DNA of 64,000 nucleotides from Mytilus galloprovincialis (GCF_965363235.1 NC_134849.1:64623122-64687121), one strand, 5' to 3'; counted from the stretch's first letter, positions 12,105 through 25,299 are shown. The notes: generated by a model from the sequence alone, not told the origin. Program-made: numbers and translations.

Positions 12105-12800
12105 GAATTAGGGGTTCATTGACAATGGTCATTTGACTTATTTGTAGATCGTAGTTTTCTTAACATTATTGCTGCTTTCAGTTTATCTTTATCTATAATA
12201 ATATTCAAGATGATAACCAAAAACATCATAATTTCCTTAAAATTGCTAATTCATGGGTAGCTACCCAGCAACGGAATCTCTGATTCGTCTGAAAATTTCA
12301 GGGCAGATATATCTAAACCTGATGAACATTTTTATCTTGTCAAATTTACTCTAAATGCTTTAGTTTCAAAGATATTCTGAAATTTCATTTGTTTTCGATG
12401 GTATCAATTTTCGTGGATTAAGGAAAACTTGCATATTCGTGGATACTTACTTTCGTGGTTTTGTGGAAGTCTGCGTACACGCCTAACGCCTATATAAAAA
12501 TTGACATTCGTTGATCATCTAATTTCATGGTTCACTTGTACCAACGAAATCCACAAATATATGTATCCAACGAATAATAATGAATCTACAGTAAGCCAAA
12601 AAGCTGCATTTACCCCTACGTTGTATTTCTAGCAATGGCGGCCATGTTGGTTGGCAGGCGGGGTCGTCTGACACATTTTTTAAACTAGATACCCCAATGA
12701 TGATTGTGTCCAAGTTTGTTTTAAATTGGCACAGACGACGACGACAGATCCAAATGATGAGGAAAGCTCACTTGATCTTGACCTTTTAGGTCAAGTGAGC
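12105..12800 (+). repeat. Family E, copy 2, interrupted
   Basis: E sequence at 12,108-12,370 and 12,595-12,790 is split by about 220 bp (tcgtggat.., ..gtatccaacgaataataatg) that looks like a separate small insertion. It ends in a short inverted pair: gaaagctcacttgatc / gacctttt / aggtcaagtgagct. Confidence 0.65.
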
Positions 12801-13340
12801 TAAAATTGAATATCTTGATTAGATTGTTCTTAAACTAAATGCAATCAATATTGAACTCTACGCCAGGTCGACTGTTGACCTCAATTTACCTGAGAATGTA
12901 GACGCACATATTTTATTGCGCCGGCAACAAATTTGCTTGAAAGGTTAATCAATTTGAAATACGATCTAATAAGAAATAGTTGCGGCATGACAAGCTAGGG
13001 GATCTAGGATTTTGGAAAGGGGGCGAGGTATAATAAGATCTTTTTTAAACTTTTTTTTTGGCTAAAACAACATAAAATAAGTGTAAAATGCACTTTTGCA
13101 ACAGTTCCTGTATATCTTATAGTTAAAATGTAAGGGTTGAACATGTTTGATGCCGTATTCTCCCAATTACTTGTCTATAATAAAATTATTAAAACCTTTT
13201 TTTTGGCTAAAAAACCATAAAATTTGTCAGTAAAAATGTACATGGAAGATTTTCATTTGTTGTATGTTTAGGTAGCATAACCTCACAGACTTCTTGTTGT
13301 AAACTAGATATAAGCCGGGCTATTCAATGAAATTACTATA
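12801..13340. other. Intergenic, nothing recognised
   Basis: AT-rich with a weak direct repeat (ctttttttttggctaaaa.. at about 13,045 and 13,195). Confidence 0.4.
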
Positions 13341-13344
13341 ATAA

Positions 13345-13437
13345 AATTAAGAATGGAAATGGGGAATGTGTCAAAGAGACAACAATCCGACCATAGTGGA
13401 GACAACAGCTGTAGGCTACCAAAGGTTCTTCATTGTA
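13345..13437 (-). repeat. Family A fragment (minus strand)
   Basis: aatggaaatggggaatgtgtc, caacaatccgaccatag and ccaaaggttcttcattg are the inverse of family A's 3' end. The fragment is cut by the transposon beginning at 13438 and resumes at 15814. Confidence 0.7.
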
Positions 13438-15813
13438 CAGTCATTCCCAAAAAATGGGTACAAATCGAATGTAGACACTGTTAAAAAATAAATTTCAACT
13501 GAGCAGAGAGAGAGTGTTGTTTTCTTCTGTGTCTATATCTAGTCTGTCATTTTTTTAATTTTTACTTACACCATTTTAGTTGTTTTCTAGTTTTAGCATT
13601 TTTTGTAAGACAAGGTAAGTATGAACGTATCGGAGGTTAGTGTTGTATAAAGTCATCTTAAAAATTGCATTAGAGAAAAACACAAGATTTAAATCCAGGC
13701 TCATGTGAAATGGGTTACATTTACCACCATACCAAACTGATTTATACGTATTATTCTGTATATATTGAAAGCAAATACCAATTTTAAGGTCTGAATTAAT
13801 ATAGTGTTTAAAAAATAATTCAAATAAGTAGTTTTCACAACTTATTTAGTAATAAATTTAAACTAATGAAATGTTATGCTGTATAATATTTTAGTTTCAT
13901 AATACAGCTTTCCAGGAAAAACCCTATTATTTATGTTTTGAATCACTTGTATGTATTTTTTTATGCTTGTATTAATCCACACCCCCATCTTTGTTACGGA
14001 GGTTGATATCAAACCAGTATCTGAATGCTGATACATAGTAACACTTAACTCTTTAATGCTAGCTTTTCTAAACAATTTATTGACATTACAAACTAAAAAA
14101 CTGTTTTCTATCAAGTTATATGTTTCTTTTAGTCAACTGGACTTGTTCTTGTCAAAATCTCCGTAACGATTCATGAACTTTCACTCAAAAATATGTTTTA
14201 CCTAAACCGAATACTGTTCAACTTAATTTTATTAGCTCTATACAGATAATGTCATCTTCTTTAACACCATAATGTTTGTATTATACTCAACTATGAAGTT
14301 TTGGAGTCAAAATAGTTTCATTTCGAAAATTTCTATCCTCCGTAACGACATTTAAAACCTCCATAACGGACAATTCCAGTTCTTACCAACAGCAAACATA
14401 TAAATGAATGTAAATATTGAAATTAAATGACAAACAAGACAACAGAATTAAACATTTTTCTTAGTAAATCGTTATCTAAAAAGAGTAAAGTCCTGTTAGA
14501 GAAAAAAAAACTTTTTTTCCTTAAATTTATATCCTCCGTAACGTAAATCAATGATGTCGTCTATGATTGACATCACCTTTTGATTTTTATTAGTGATAAT
14601 TGATGAACTGATTTGGTATCTATAACAATGTACAAGAATTTCAATTGGTATGATCGTGTTTACATGCATCTTTAGATTTTTTTTATTTGCATAACCTCCG
14701 TTACATTGATGAGTCCTAAATAATCTTGAAAATGTTTGCCATAAACTGCTGTTAAAGTTATGATTGTCGTCGTAATTACACAAGTTGTGTTGTAGACTAT
14801 TTTAAATCTAAGAAAATGGCTGATATAACGTTTATTAAACGTTATAATGTTACTCACATAATAGGGAAAAAACAAGTTAACCTACCTTTCTCAAAACAAC
14901 ATTTTTTTTCTCCAAATCTGTATTTTGTTTGTCTGTTTTCTTTATAATAAATGATGTCTGCTACTAAAATGACTTTCGGCAGTGTCGGCAGCCGCTGATA
15001 CTGATAAAAAAGTCTGACAACTTAACTGTAAATAACTGCGTCACGGAGGTTATTTAAACGGAGGTTAGTTTTATTTACATTATACATGGAAATATGTAAC
15101 AATATTGTTGAGTTGCTTTCTCAAAACTGATTATTGAGAAGCTTTATGGGTGCTTTCAATGAAATAATCATCATTTTGATTTGTTCTTGGTTAGTGCGTT
15201 CCAAAATACGCGTTACGTAGGTTGGATTCTTATATGCGACAATCGAAAAAAAGAGAAAGAGAAGATTTTTTTTGATTTTTCGTTTCATTGCAATAAAAGT
15301 TAAAGGTAGGATTTTAAAATTTGATGTATCAACTTTGCTTCAAGTCACATTGGGCATGATTTCCAATCATATAAATATGTTTTGACTGTACCTAAAGATA
15401 CGTTACGGTAGGTTATACGTTTATCGGCGACATTGGTTTAATGGGTAAATCAAAGTGTATATTATAACTTTTGATTCTAAAATATTTTTGTGGATAAAAA
15501 TCCCTATAGTGTCAAGTAAAAAAAGCAAATCTAATCATGATTTAGATGAAATAAAGTATTTTAATTCACACCGATATTTGGAGTTTTTCTTGGCGACATT
15601 CGGAATTCGTGTGATTTCCGTATATTGAATCGAAAATCACACAAATATATTTACGATATACATCACAAAAGAATATAATTTTATTTTAGTATACATATTA
15701 ATCACTTAGAACACAAAAAAGATTATCTGTGACATATGTTAAGCTTGCATTTTGTGGTTATTTGCCGGCGACACTGAAATTTTGTAATTGTACCCATTTT
15801 TTGGGAATGACTG
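13438..15813. mobile_element. 2376-bp non-autonomous DNA transposon with perfect 26-bp TIRs
   Basis: The ends (13438-13463 and 15788-15813) are perfect 26-bp inverted repeats starting CAGTCATTCCCAAAAAATGG. TGTA flanks both sides (13434-13437 and 15814-15817). A related unfilled site, ttcattgtagtgagaa at 16190-16205, shows the target before insertion, so either a 4-bp TGTA duplication or a 2-bp GT duplication with TIRs one base longer is possible. No transposase frame is visible. The interior repeats CGTTACGGAGGTTA-like words (about 13,624 to 15,415) and a ggcgacatt word (15,234-15,770) every 150-350 bp. Confidence 0.85.
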
Positions 15814-16575
15814 TGTAGTGAGAATTAACTCCCGCACATGAGACAAGATAGACAAACAAGCAATGTTTATCCGACACGAGTTAAGAAAGACAAACAAGCA
15901 ATATTTATCCAAAAATGGTTGACACCCAACAAGGGAAGTGAGGGGTTCCAAAACAACCAAGGCTACGAATGAGTCTGAAATGACAACGAATTTATGAATG
16001 GCGGTCAACAAATGGAGACATAAAGGCCAAACCCAGCAGGCAGGTTGCAGTCGTGCCTTGAAAAAAGTATTCAATATATCAGTCCGGCGAAACAGACACT
16101 CTGGTCAGATATGGGATTTGCATTCGAACCGTGAAACAAGCCCCCCCCCCCCCCCCCCAACAAAATACGCCGATGTTTATTCATCAAAGGTTCTTCATTG
16201 TAGTGAGAATTAACTCCCGCACATGAGACAAGATAGACAAACAAGCAATGTTTATCCGACACGAGTTAAGAAAGACAAACAAGCAATATTTATCCAAAAA
16301 TGGTTGACACCCAACAAGGGAAGTGAGGGTTTCCAAAACAACCAAGGCTACGAATGAGTCTGAAATGACAACGAACTTATGAATGGCGGTCAACAAATGG
16401 ACACATAAAGGCCAAACCCAGCAGGCAGGTTGCAGTCGTGCCTTGAAAAAAGTATTCAATATATCAGTCCGGCGAAACAGACACTCTGGTCAGATATGGG
16501 ATTTGCATTCGAACCATGAAACAAGCCCCCCCCCCCCCCCCCCCCCCCCAACAAAATACGCCGATGTTTATTCAG
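15814..16575. repeat. 385-bp tandem duplication with poly-C tracts
   Basis: Unit 1 from about 15,814 and unit 2 from about 16,199 are nearly identical (agaattaactcccgcacatg.. through ..acgccgatgtttattca). Each contains a homopolymer C tract, at 16,140-16,158 and, longer, at 16,527-16,549. The Pro- and Gly-run frames here are artefacts of those tracts. The start resembles the inverse of family A (agcgagaatt-cccgcac). Confidence 0.85.
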
Positions 16576-16920
16576 ACGTAACGCGCGATGTTCGTACCGT
16601 TTACTTTTTTGTATGTATTGTGGGTAAAATTGCGCTGCAGATGCATTTTTATTGAAAGAAATACATTCAATATTGTAACGTGACCGAGGGGAGGAACGAC
16701 ACCGACACAGACGGACAGACATAATCATACTATGGCACAACAATACGACAATGTATCCTATGGTAATTCCCATGAACTAAATAATACGTTATCTGTTCAT
16801 TCACAAATTTACATTACTTCAGATGCATTGACAAACTACGTTACAAAGTTTTAACATATAAACTTTAAAAACCAAGTCCTTCAGTATCTATACTGATTAA
16901 AACAATCGTGACAGTACTAC
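16576..16920. other. Intergenic with fragment of a dispersed repeat
   Basis: gacaccgacacagacggacag near 16,698 looks like a mussel repeat fragment. No gene seen. Confidence 0.4.
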
Positions 16921-16923
16921 ACT

Positions 16924-17228
16924 TCTACACAGGAAAAATTGCAACATATGATTTTCATATGTTTTATAAAACATATGAAAAACATATGATTTTTATATGT
17001 TTTTCATATGTTTTGTTCAACATATGATAATCATATGTTTTAAAACATATGTTTTCTGTCTGTTTTGAAACATATGAAAAACATATTCATATGAAAAACA
17101 TATGTTTCATAAATCTTATGAAAAACATATGTTTTTCACGAAACATATGAAAAACAGCTGTTGAAAATCTTAGGAAAAACATATGTTTTTTATGAATCAT
17201 ATGATAAACATATGTTTTTCTTTATGTT
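16924..17228. repeat. CATATG palindrome array, copy 1
   Basis: About 300 bp of aaacatatgtttttcatatg words in both orientations, beginning with ctacacaggaaaaattgcaa. The same border occurs inverted at the end of the array at 29,107-29,370. Confidence 0.85.
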
Positions 17229-19930
17229 GAAAATTACGTGAAAAAGGTATTTTTGTGGTATTTGAAGAGCATATTTAGCCTATTATACTCCCAGATTCAG
17301 CATATTAATCTATAATCTAACACCATATATAAGTGATAAACCCTGATAGTTTTGTATGGTTCACAAATCTCATTAGTGATCTTAGATCGAAGATGTTGAA
17401 TAAATGTGTAAACATACATATGTTTTGCCTATGTATAACTATGATATTACAACAAATGCATAAGATAATGCATGAATCTTTAAAGAAATGATATATGCCA
17501 ATGCTAAGGAAAATGCATACTTAATATTATTAACTTAAAAGTACTTGTTTCAGTCACAATATAATCATAAACTTAAGTTATGAAAATATTGCAAAGTCAA
17601 TAAAGTCAATCAACAACGCATAGGGGTTGTAGTAAAAAATCTCCACAGAAATGAGATGTGCAGACGCTTATATAATAACATGTCAAATACCATAGACTTA
17701 CCATACATTAGGTGATCCCTCGTAAACCAATTCATCAGAAACTTTAACATGTAAGCTATAGAAAACTTCAAAGTCAATAGACCATGACTGAAGGGGCTTG
17801 GACCAAGTTATCTTCATTGAAATGATGAGTTTCAATACTATTATTTTCTAAAAGAAGTCATTTGTATGTATTTCCCATAGGGTCCTATGTTAAAGTAAGT
17901 CCCCTGCTGGTGGCCATTTTGGATGATGGCTACAAAGTAACAGCACTTCGTCAGCATCTCATAAGGAACATTTATGCTATGTTTGGTTAGCACCTCATAA
18001 GGAACATTCATGCTATGTTTGGTTTGATTCCATTCAGTGGTTCTCCAGAAGAAGTTCAAAATGTAAAAAGTTTACACCGCCTGATGCCAAGTGATGAGAA
18101 AAGCTCATTGGAAATGAGATGTGCCTACGTCAGAAACAGTATTCCTTAGTCCTGCTTTTTGATTCAAGGTGACACAAAAACCAGAAAAGAAGGATTTTCT
18201 TTTTTTTATATATTGATTAAACAAGACACCATTGTAATATGTATGATTAGACATGGTGAATGTGTCCAAGAAATAACAACATGAAATCTACACAATTCAA
18301 CTCAAGCATATGAAAGTGTAACTTGATAGAGTATATACGTTTCTGTCTCGTGGAATTGTGAAATAGAAGGCAATACATTCTTGCTCAATCCTGTGTCGCT
18401 TTTTTATCCATGTGTTTCTGTAATTTGAATTTCAAAATGACTGAGTGACGTTTTTACGGCGAACTGGTCAACTCCACTATAGCGAATCACACGACTTTAA
18501 CATAATCAGTAAATACCAGCAAAAAATTAACATCATTTAAGGTAAAGAATTGTCGTATGAAAAAAAAAATACACGGGAAATGGCAAAGTTCTCGAAGTCT
18601 TGTCTGATTAATCTGTTTACAAAAAAAAAATGTCCAAGCAAAGGGGGCGTATGCCCTTCTACGCCCCCCTTTTTTGCCCCCACCCTCTGGAACCGCCACT
18701 GACAGTGATACTCAAATTGCAGACTCTTATTAGTAATAACAAAAATCTGTGTTTTCTGTGACCTCATTTTGTAAAAAATATGTACATGATATTTTATTTA
18801 TTACACTCTAACTGTCTAACAGTTACATTTAATTATTCTCTGATTTAGAATAATTCTCGTTTGTCAATTTTCCAAACTTCACCATCATGCCCCCTTCAGC
18901 ACAGTTATTTAATAATGAATGGAACAAAATGTGAATGAGTTATAAATAATAGATAATTGATTGAATATCTGTTATTTAGTTTTTCTTTATTCTCATGATT
19001 CTGCCAGAGACACTATATATGCTCTGAGAATAATGATTCTTTATTCTATATTTTTGCTTTTTAACTAACTTTGTTGGTTTTTTTTCCTTATTTAATTCCC
19101 CATTCTCGATTCCAGACTAAGTTAACTCTCACATAAATGATATGATATTATACGTAAATGTACGAAAGCTTGGATCCTCGAATACGGAAAACCGGAAATC
19201 TTTTCACCGTGGTCGTTTTTGTGTAATATGACGCGAAAGGACGCTCGTCTGCTGATGTTTGAAATGGTCAGACGTTGACACAAAGAACTTTGGTTTTTCA
19301 AACAGATGGTTAAAAAAGCTATTGTAAACAGATATACTGAAATGGGTTACATTACCGATTAACTGGAAGAAACCGGAGAACGAAACATACATTTAAAAAA
19401 GTCATCGCAACAAAAGTGTATCCGGATAACTTTTTTGTACTTGTCCAATGAAAGGTAAATATAATCATGCACATTTTTAGGACGATGTTAGACTAGTTTT
19501 ATACTTTCATGAAAAAATATATAGTCACTTTATCCACGTCATGCATGTAAACCCCGAAAATCAGTCAAAAATTGACAAAAACGGAAGCAAGTAAGCTCGC
19601 CCCACTGGCACTGGTAAAACGCTAGCTGCGGAACCGTAGCTCTTAGGTCCTTATGTTATTTTTTGACTATTTGACAATGCAGGATAACATTTCCATCATA
19701 GCCCCCCCTAAACCCTTGAAATAAATATAATTTGAACTTCAGCTTTTTATCCGACAGCTTATATGTCGGATAAAAGCTCTACAGAGCTTAATTATGTTGT
19801 ATTGTTATATGTATAACTGACTTTAAATAAATCTTTTATGCTTTTATGCTCATACTTCAATCCCTAATTATACTCCTGCCAACAGTCATGACTGTGGCAA
19901 CTCACCTTACTTGGGAAAAATCTAAATGAA
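17229..19930. other. Intergenic, old repeat fragments
   Basis: 17,640-18,125 resembles a dispersed repeat with a 37-bp tandem duplication (catctcataaggaacat..ctatgtttggtt at 17,955 and 17,992). 18,640-18,710 holds a GGGGGCG-rich inverted remnant ending ggaaccgccactg. Otherwise AT-rich with no supported exon. Confidence 0.45.
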
Positions 19931-19954
19931 TACAACATCAATATACAGTGCTCC

Positions 19955-20560
19955 AGCTAGAAATCAAAAGGGGCAGGGTGCCAGTGGAGGGCAGGGCACT
20001 TTTTTATGATAGGAAAAGGCACTGCTCATTTCTTTCATTAACGTTTCTGTGTGTATTACAAGTTCATATTCTTTTTTTTTACTGTATACATGGTATATGT
20101 TGTCAATAAAGATGCATAAGGTCCGAGACCGCAATTGTCGTCCCTTGATTTTCGTTATTCACGAATATAGTCCCTAGTGTTGACAGTGGGTTACTTGCCA
20201 TTAATTTTTATTCCCCTTCCAAAACTATTTCTCCATGTTTAATGCCTCAAATTGCAAGAAAGGGGGTGAAATTATAGTGTAAAAAAATTTGGGTCCCTAA
20301 TTTTTTTTTAGGAAAGTAGAGTTTGGTCCAGCTGAAAAAGGTTAAAAATTACATTGGAAGCTGTCAAAAGATTTCAAGACGCCCTATATATAAAATTGTC
20401 CATATTTTGAGTTAGAGATGATGAAGTTTTCTATAATTTTGATATAATTTGTCCCAAAAGTAGTACAGCACACTGTAAAAATTTCATTGAGAAAGCGCAG
20501 GTGGGATTTTAAAAATTATATATATATGTTATAAAGGTTTGCCAACTAACCCTGCCCTAC
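19955..20560 (+). repeat. Dispersed repeat (gaccgcaattgtcgtccctt type)
   Basis: agaccgcaattgtcgtccct, ttcacgaatatagtccctag and gttgacagtgggttacttgc are familiar mussel repeat blocks (from memory). They are bracketed by ggcagggtgcc and ccctgccctac. Confidence 0.55.
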
Positions 20561-21514
20561 TTTAAAAAATGAAAACTTATCTACCCAGATTTTTAAAAAA
20601 ATGTGACTGTCACCAGTAAAACTGCATTTGCAACCGTCAAATCCACAATTGACGGTGACAACTCTTCAACTACAGTACTGGTATTCCGATTCTAATTCAT
20701 AACAAAAAGATATAATACGATGGAGTTTGAAAAAATGTATAAATTTGACATACAAAAAAAATCTGTGAAACTTCATGAATGATTTTCGCGCAAAGACGTC
20801 ATGGCTAAATATGACTTCATGCAAATAAAAACTGACAAATTGGAGGTTAATAAGTTGCCTCTTCGATTCAAATTTGGATAAAATCACTGTAAAACAGTGA
20901 ATTGGAGAAGGTGTTGTTCTATTAATGACAACATTGTAGTAAATCGAACCTTTGTTGATCCAATCAATTCAATATTGCGGCCCCCTCCTTAGTTTTGCCT
21001 TGTCAACTGGGGAAATGTATGTATTTATTAGAGAATACATTTATTTAACTACTCGTATATGCTTAATATTTTTAGTGATTTGCCAGATAATTGCAAAGAA
21101 AACTGTTAATTGTATCATAATATATCTTATAGGTTTTTTAGCCAACTCAAAATCATGCTTTTAGGACCCCCTTGTTGTACTGAGGAAGTGGACCGCTCAA
21201 GAAGATGAAAGGTAATGTAAATATAAAAATAAGAAAATGTAGTATGATTGCCAATAAGAAAAGAGAGGAATTTGTAAAAGTGAAAATTCACTTGTTTTCC
21301 AATCCTAATACTAATAAAAGTGTCATATTGTAATGTTTAAATTACCTAATTATTTAAAAAAAAAAAAATTGTTTACACTAATGAGAAAAGACAACTTTAA
21401 CAACTATAGGTCACCATACATCCTTCAACAATGAGCAAAGCCAATACATTATACCATATATACTGTAAATTCTGAAATATTGTGTGGATTTATTATTGCC
21501 ACCATTGCCATTTT
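20561..21514. other. Intergenic, nothing recognised
   Basis: AT-rich; a family B fragment on the minus strand lies at about 21,390-21,450. Confidence 0.4.
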
Positions 21515-21665
21515 CAGTGGCAGATCCAGAAATTTTCATAAGTGAGGGCCCACTGACTGCCTAAGAGGGGGCCTGCTCCAGTCATGATTCAGTGATTCCC
21601 TATATAATCAACCATAATTTTTCCCAGAAAAAGGGGGCCCTGGCCCCCACCTAAATCCGCCTCTG
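21515..21665. mobile_element. 151-bp hAT-like MITE remnant
   Basis: The ends cagtggcagatccag and (inverted) cagaggcggatttag form imperfect 15-bp TIRs of the widespread CAGNGGCGGATCC type. The interior is rich in ggggcc/ggcccc. The TSD is not clear. Confidence 0.6.
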
Positions 21666-21794
21666 ATTTTATCATTTAAGACTTAAATGCAAGTTTGATT
21701 TTTAGGATTTTGAGAAAAATCCTGTTAAATTCATAAAAAATATTTCAAAATGCGAGTTTAAATTATTGCCTTTACAACTAAACTCTGTCCCATT

Positions 21795-24100
21795 TTTGTC
21801 AAGCCTTTCGAAAAAGGCAAGACTAAGCAATCCTACATTCCGTCGTTGTCGGTGTCGTCAGCGGCGGCGTCCACACAAATATTCACTCTTGTGGTTAAAG
21901 TTTTTGAAATTTTAATAACTTTCTTAAACCATACTGGATTTCTACCAAACTTGACAGAAGCTTGTTTATGATCATAAGATAGTATCCAGAAGTAAATTTT
22001 GTGAAAATAAAATTCCATTTTTTTCCGTATTTTACCTATAAACATGATAAATGGACTTAGTTTTTCTGCGGGAAAACATTACATACACTCTGTGGTTAAT
22101 GTTTTTAAAATTTAAATAACTTTCTTAAACTATCCTGGATTTCTACCAAACTTGGACAGAAGCTTATTTATCATCATAAGATAGTATCCAGAAGTAAATT
22201 TTGTGAAAATAAAATTCAATTTTTTCCGTATTTTACTTATAAATGCACTTAGTTTTTCTGCGGAAAATATTACATCACTCTGTGGTTGTAGTTTTTAACC
22301 GGATTTTTGTGACAAAAATGTCGGTTATTGATTTGGGGATGTACGGCGGGCGGCCGGGCGGGCGGGCGGGCGGGCGGCAATCAAATGTTGTCCGTGCATT
22401 AACTCATGAACCGTTCAACCAAAGCTTTTAAAATTTTAATATGTTGTTACTGACAACTAAATGAAGGTCAAGTTCAATAATGGCGATTTTGACTTTTACC
22501 GTGCAGGAGTTATGGTTCTTGAAAGATTAAAAAATGGAGTTGTCCGTGCATTTACGCATGAACTGTTCTACCAAAGCTTCCCAAATTTTAATATGTTGTT
22601 ACTAATGAAAGAATGGAGGTCAAGTTCAATAATGACGAATTTGACTTTTACCGTTCAGGAGTTATGGTTCTTGAAAGATTGAAAAATGGAGTTTCCAGTA
22701 GTGTCCGTGCATTTATGCATGAACTATTCTACCAAAGCTTCCGAAATTTTAATATGCTGTTACTGATGACAAAATGGAGGTCAAGTTCAATAATGACGAT
22801 TTTGACTTTTACCGTTCAGGAGTTATGGTTCTTGAAAGATTGAAAAATGGAGTTGTCCGTGCATTTACGCATGAACTGTTCTACCAAAGCTTCCCAAATT
22901 TTAATATGTTGTTACTAATGAAAGAATGGAGGTCAAGTTCAATAATGACGAATTTGACTTTTACCGTTCAGGAGTTATGGTTCTTGAAAGATTGAAAAAT
23001 GGAGTTTCCAGTAGTGTCCGTGCATTTATGCATGAACTATTCTACCAAAGCTTCCGAAATTTTAATATGCTGTTACTGATGACAAATTGGAGGTCTAGTT
23101 CAATAATGACGATTTTGACTTTTACCGTTCAGGAGTTATGGTTCTTGAAAGATTGAAAAATGTTTTTTCCCGTCGTGTCCGTGCATTTTCTCATGAACCA
23201 TTCAACCAAAGCTTTTGAAATTTTAATATGTTGTTACTGATGACAAAATAGAGGTCAAGTTCAATAATGACGATTTTGACTTTTACCGTTCAGGAGTTAT
23301 GGTTCTTGAAAGATCGTAAAATGGCGTTTCCATTCAGGTTGTTGCATTTACTCATGAACCATTCAATCTAAGCTTTTCAAATTTTAATATGTTGATACTG
23401 ATGACAAAATGGAGGTCAAATTTGATATTGACGATTTTCACTTTCACCATTCATCAGTAATGGTTCTTGTGATATTGCCAGGACACAAATAAATGTTAAT
23501 AAATCCGGTTTGCTGTCGTTGTGACAGCCTCTTGTTTAAATTTTAATAACTCTCTTAAACTATCAATGGTTTGTACCAAACTTGGACAGAAGCTTGTTTA
23601 TGATCATAAGATAGTATCCAGAAGTAAATTTTGTAAAATGACAAATCCATTTTTTCCATATTTTACTTTAAATGGACTTTTTTTCTGCCAGGAAACAACA
23701 CATTCACTCTGGTTAAATTTTTAAAAATTTTAATAACTTTCTTATACTATTTTTTATTTGTACCAAACTAAGACAGAAGCTTGTTTATGATCAAAAGATA
23801 GTATCTAGAAGGAAATTTTGTTAATATTTTGTACCTGTGTATCTGTATTTTACTTATAAATGGACTTAGTTTTTCTTCCAGTTAACATTACATCCAGTCT
23901 GCAGTTAAAGTTTTTAAAACATTTATTAGATTCATAAACTATCCAGGATTTTTTACCAAACTTGGACAGAAGCTTCCTACAATCCAAATATGGTATCAAG
24001 CAGAATATTTTTATTGATTTTTTCCCTCATTTTTGTTGATCTTGCAATTTACAGCAAAAGTAGGCGAGACACTGGGTTCCACGGAATCCTTACTAATTTT
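21795..24100. repeat. Composite tandem-repeat block, about 200-bp unit
   Basis: Five diverged units of cttggacagaagcttgttta + tgatcataagatagtatcca + cttagtttttctgc, starting near 21,878, 22,087, 23,525, 23,705 and 23,890. The set is split by a second block at 22,295-23,525. Boundaries: cctttcgaaaaaggcaag on the left and ggcgagacactgggttcc on the right. Confidence 0.75.
22295..23525 (+). repeat. Nested tandem array with 152/161-bp alternating units
   Basis: The word gtccgtgcatt starts units at 22390, 22542, 22703, 22855, 23016 and 23177: steps of 152, 161, 152, 161 and 161 bp. Two neighbouring units form a nearly identical 313-bp higher-order unit. The overlapping 70-76 codon frames (KFNND.FDFYR.GVMVLERL) come from the repeat. 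Edges are aaccggatttttgtgac and aaatccggtttgctgtcg. A GC-rich (GGGC)n run lies at 22,345-22,378. Confidence 0.85.
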
Positions 24101-25295
24101 TAGCAATAATCATGCTAATAAAAACCTCACAACAATTTCTGAATTTACAGTAGTCTGGTATATAAAAAGACCCTAAATGAAAACGAAAAATTTGTAAAAC
24201 AATTCAAACTGAATTACAGGCTTCTGACATGGGACAGGCACATACTAATTGAAGGATGTGATGGGGCTATTGGGGGCTAGACTATATAGCTAGCAGTTTG
24301 TGGTGCCAAACCCACTTAACCTGGTACATGTATATTGATGTGAAAAGGGCTTAACTCACCAGATCTATATACAGTATACAAAAAAGAAATGCATCTAACA
24401 AAAACTCACACAAGACATGTTTTTTGACAGTAAATTTATTCACACATTGACATTGGCAAGATACATGTACATTGAAAGGTTGTTCTGTTTGTTAAATGCA
24501 TGAAGTACAAATTATAACACAAATGACAACAGGCCCGAGAACACAGTTCTTTCGTAGTGCATTAAATTCAAATTAAAAAAATCACACCTGCTCTTTCTCA
24601 AAAAGTTTTTTACAGTGTAGTGTACTACCAGTGAGACAAATAATATCAAAATTATAGAAACTTCTACCAGCTCTAATGTTCACGAGTTTAGTCTTTCCTA
24701 TATCAAAATGGTGTATTTTAACATGTTGGCCTATTAACTTAAAACAACAAAACAAAATCTAATAAACATCTGACAGTAATTAATGCCTAGAATGATTTTT
24801 TTAACTGTATACAGTAGAATAGATAAATTAAAACCAGAAAGTTCACACTGTACATATATTTATTAGCTAAGCTGTTGATCTTCTTTCTGTTGTTTGCTTA
24901 CATGTTCTTTGCATTCACTCAAAAGTAAAAGTACATATAGTTCTGTAAAGGTATAAAATAGTGAGCATCAGTTCAATATGTTCATACTAATTACTACATC
25001 TAGTTTTTGTCTGGACTTCATGGACTTCTTGATTAAATAATTTAGATTTTATTCAATTTTAGCTTGTTACCAAAAGAATAGAAAGTACAGTATTAAAACC
25101 ACTGGTGAACATGTACTGTACATGTAGGTGTGAATGGCCTGCAAAAAGAACTGATATCAAAGTATGTTCATCTCCAGAATTGCAGTAAATATAAATAATT
25201 TGATGCACTCTGTTCTCAAGTATAATTGTACATGTACACTTGCTTATTTTTCTCTCTTTCCAATGTCAAGTCGGGGGTTAAGAAATTTTGTTATA
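24101..25295. other. Intergenic with a family B fragment
   Basis: 24,170-24,250 is a minus-strand family B piece (aattacaggcttctgacatgg). No gene seen. Confidence 0.4.
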
Positions 25296-25299
25296 GCTC

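Noticed and set aside
15998-16773. Pro-rich and Gly-rich frames around the poly-C tracts
   Set aside because: Products of homopolymers inside a tandem duplication.
22461-23156. Four overlapping 73-76 codon frames as a small gene family
   Set aside because: They follow the 152/161-bp repeat unit, overlap one another and show no start, splice or domain context.
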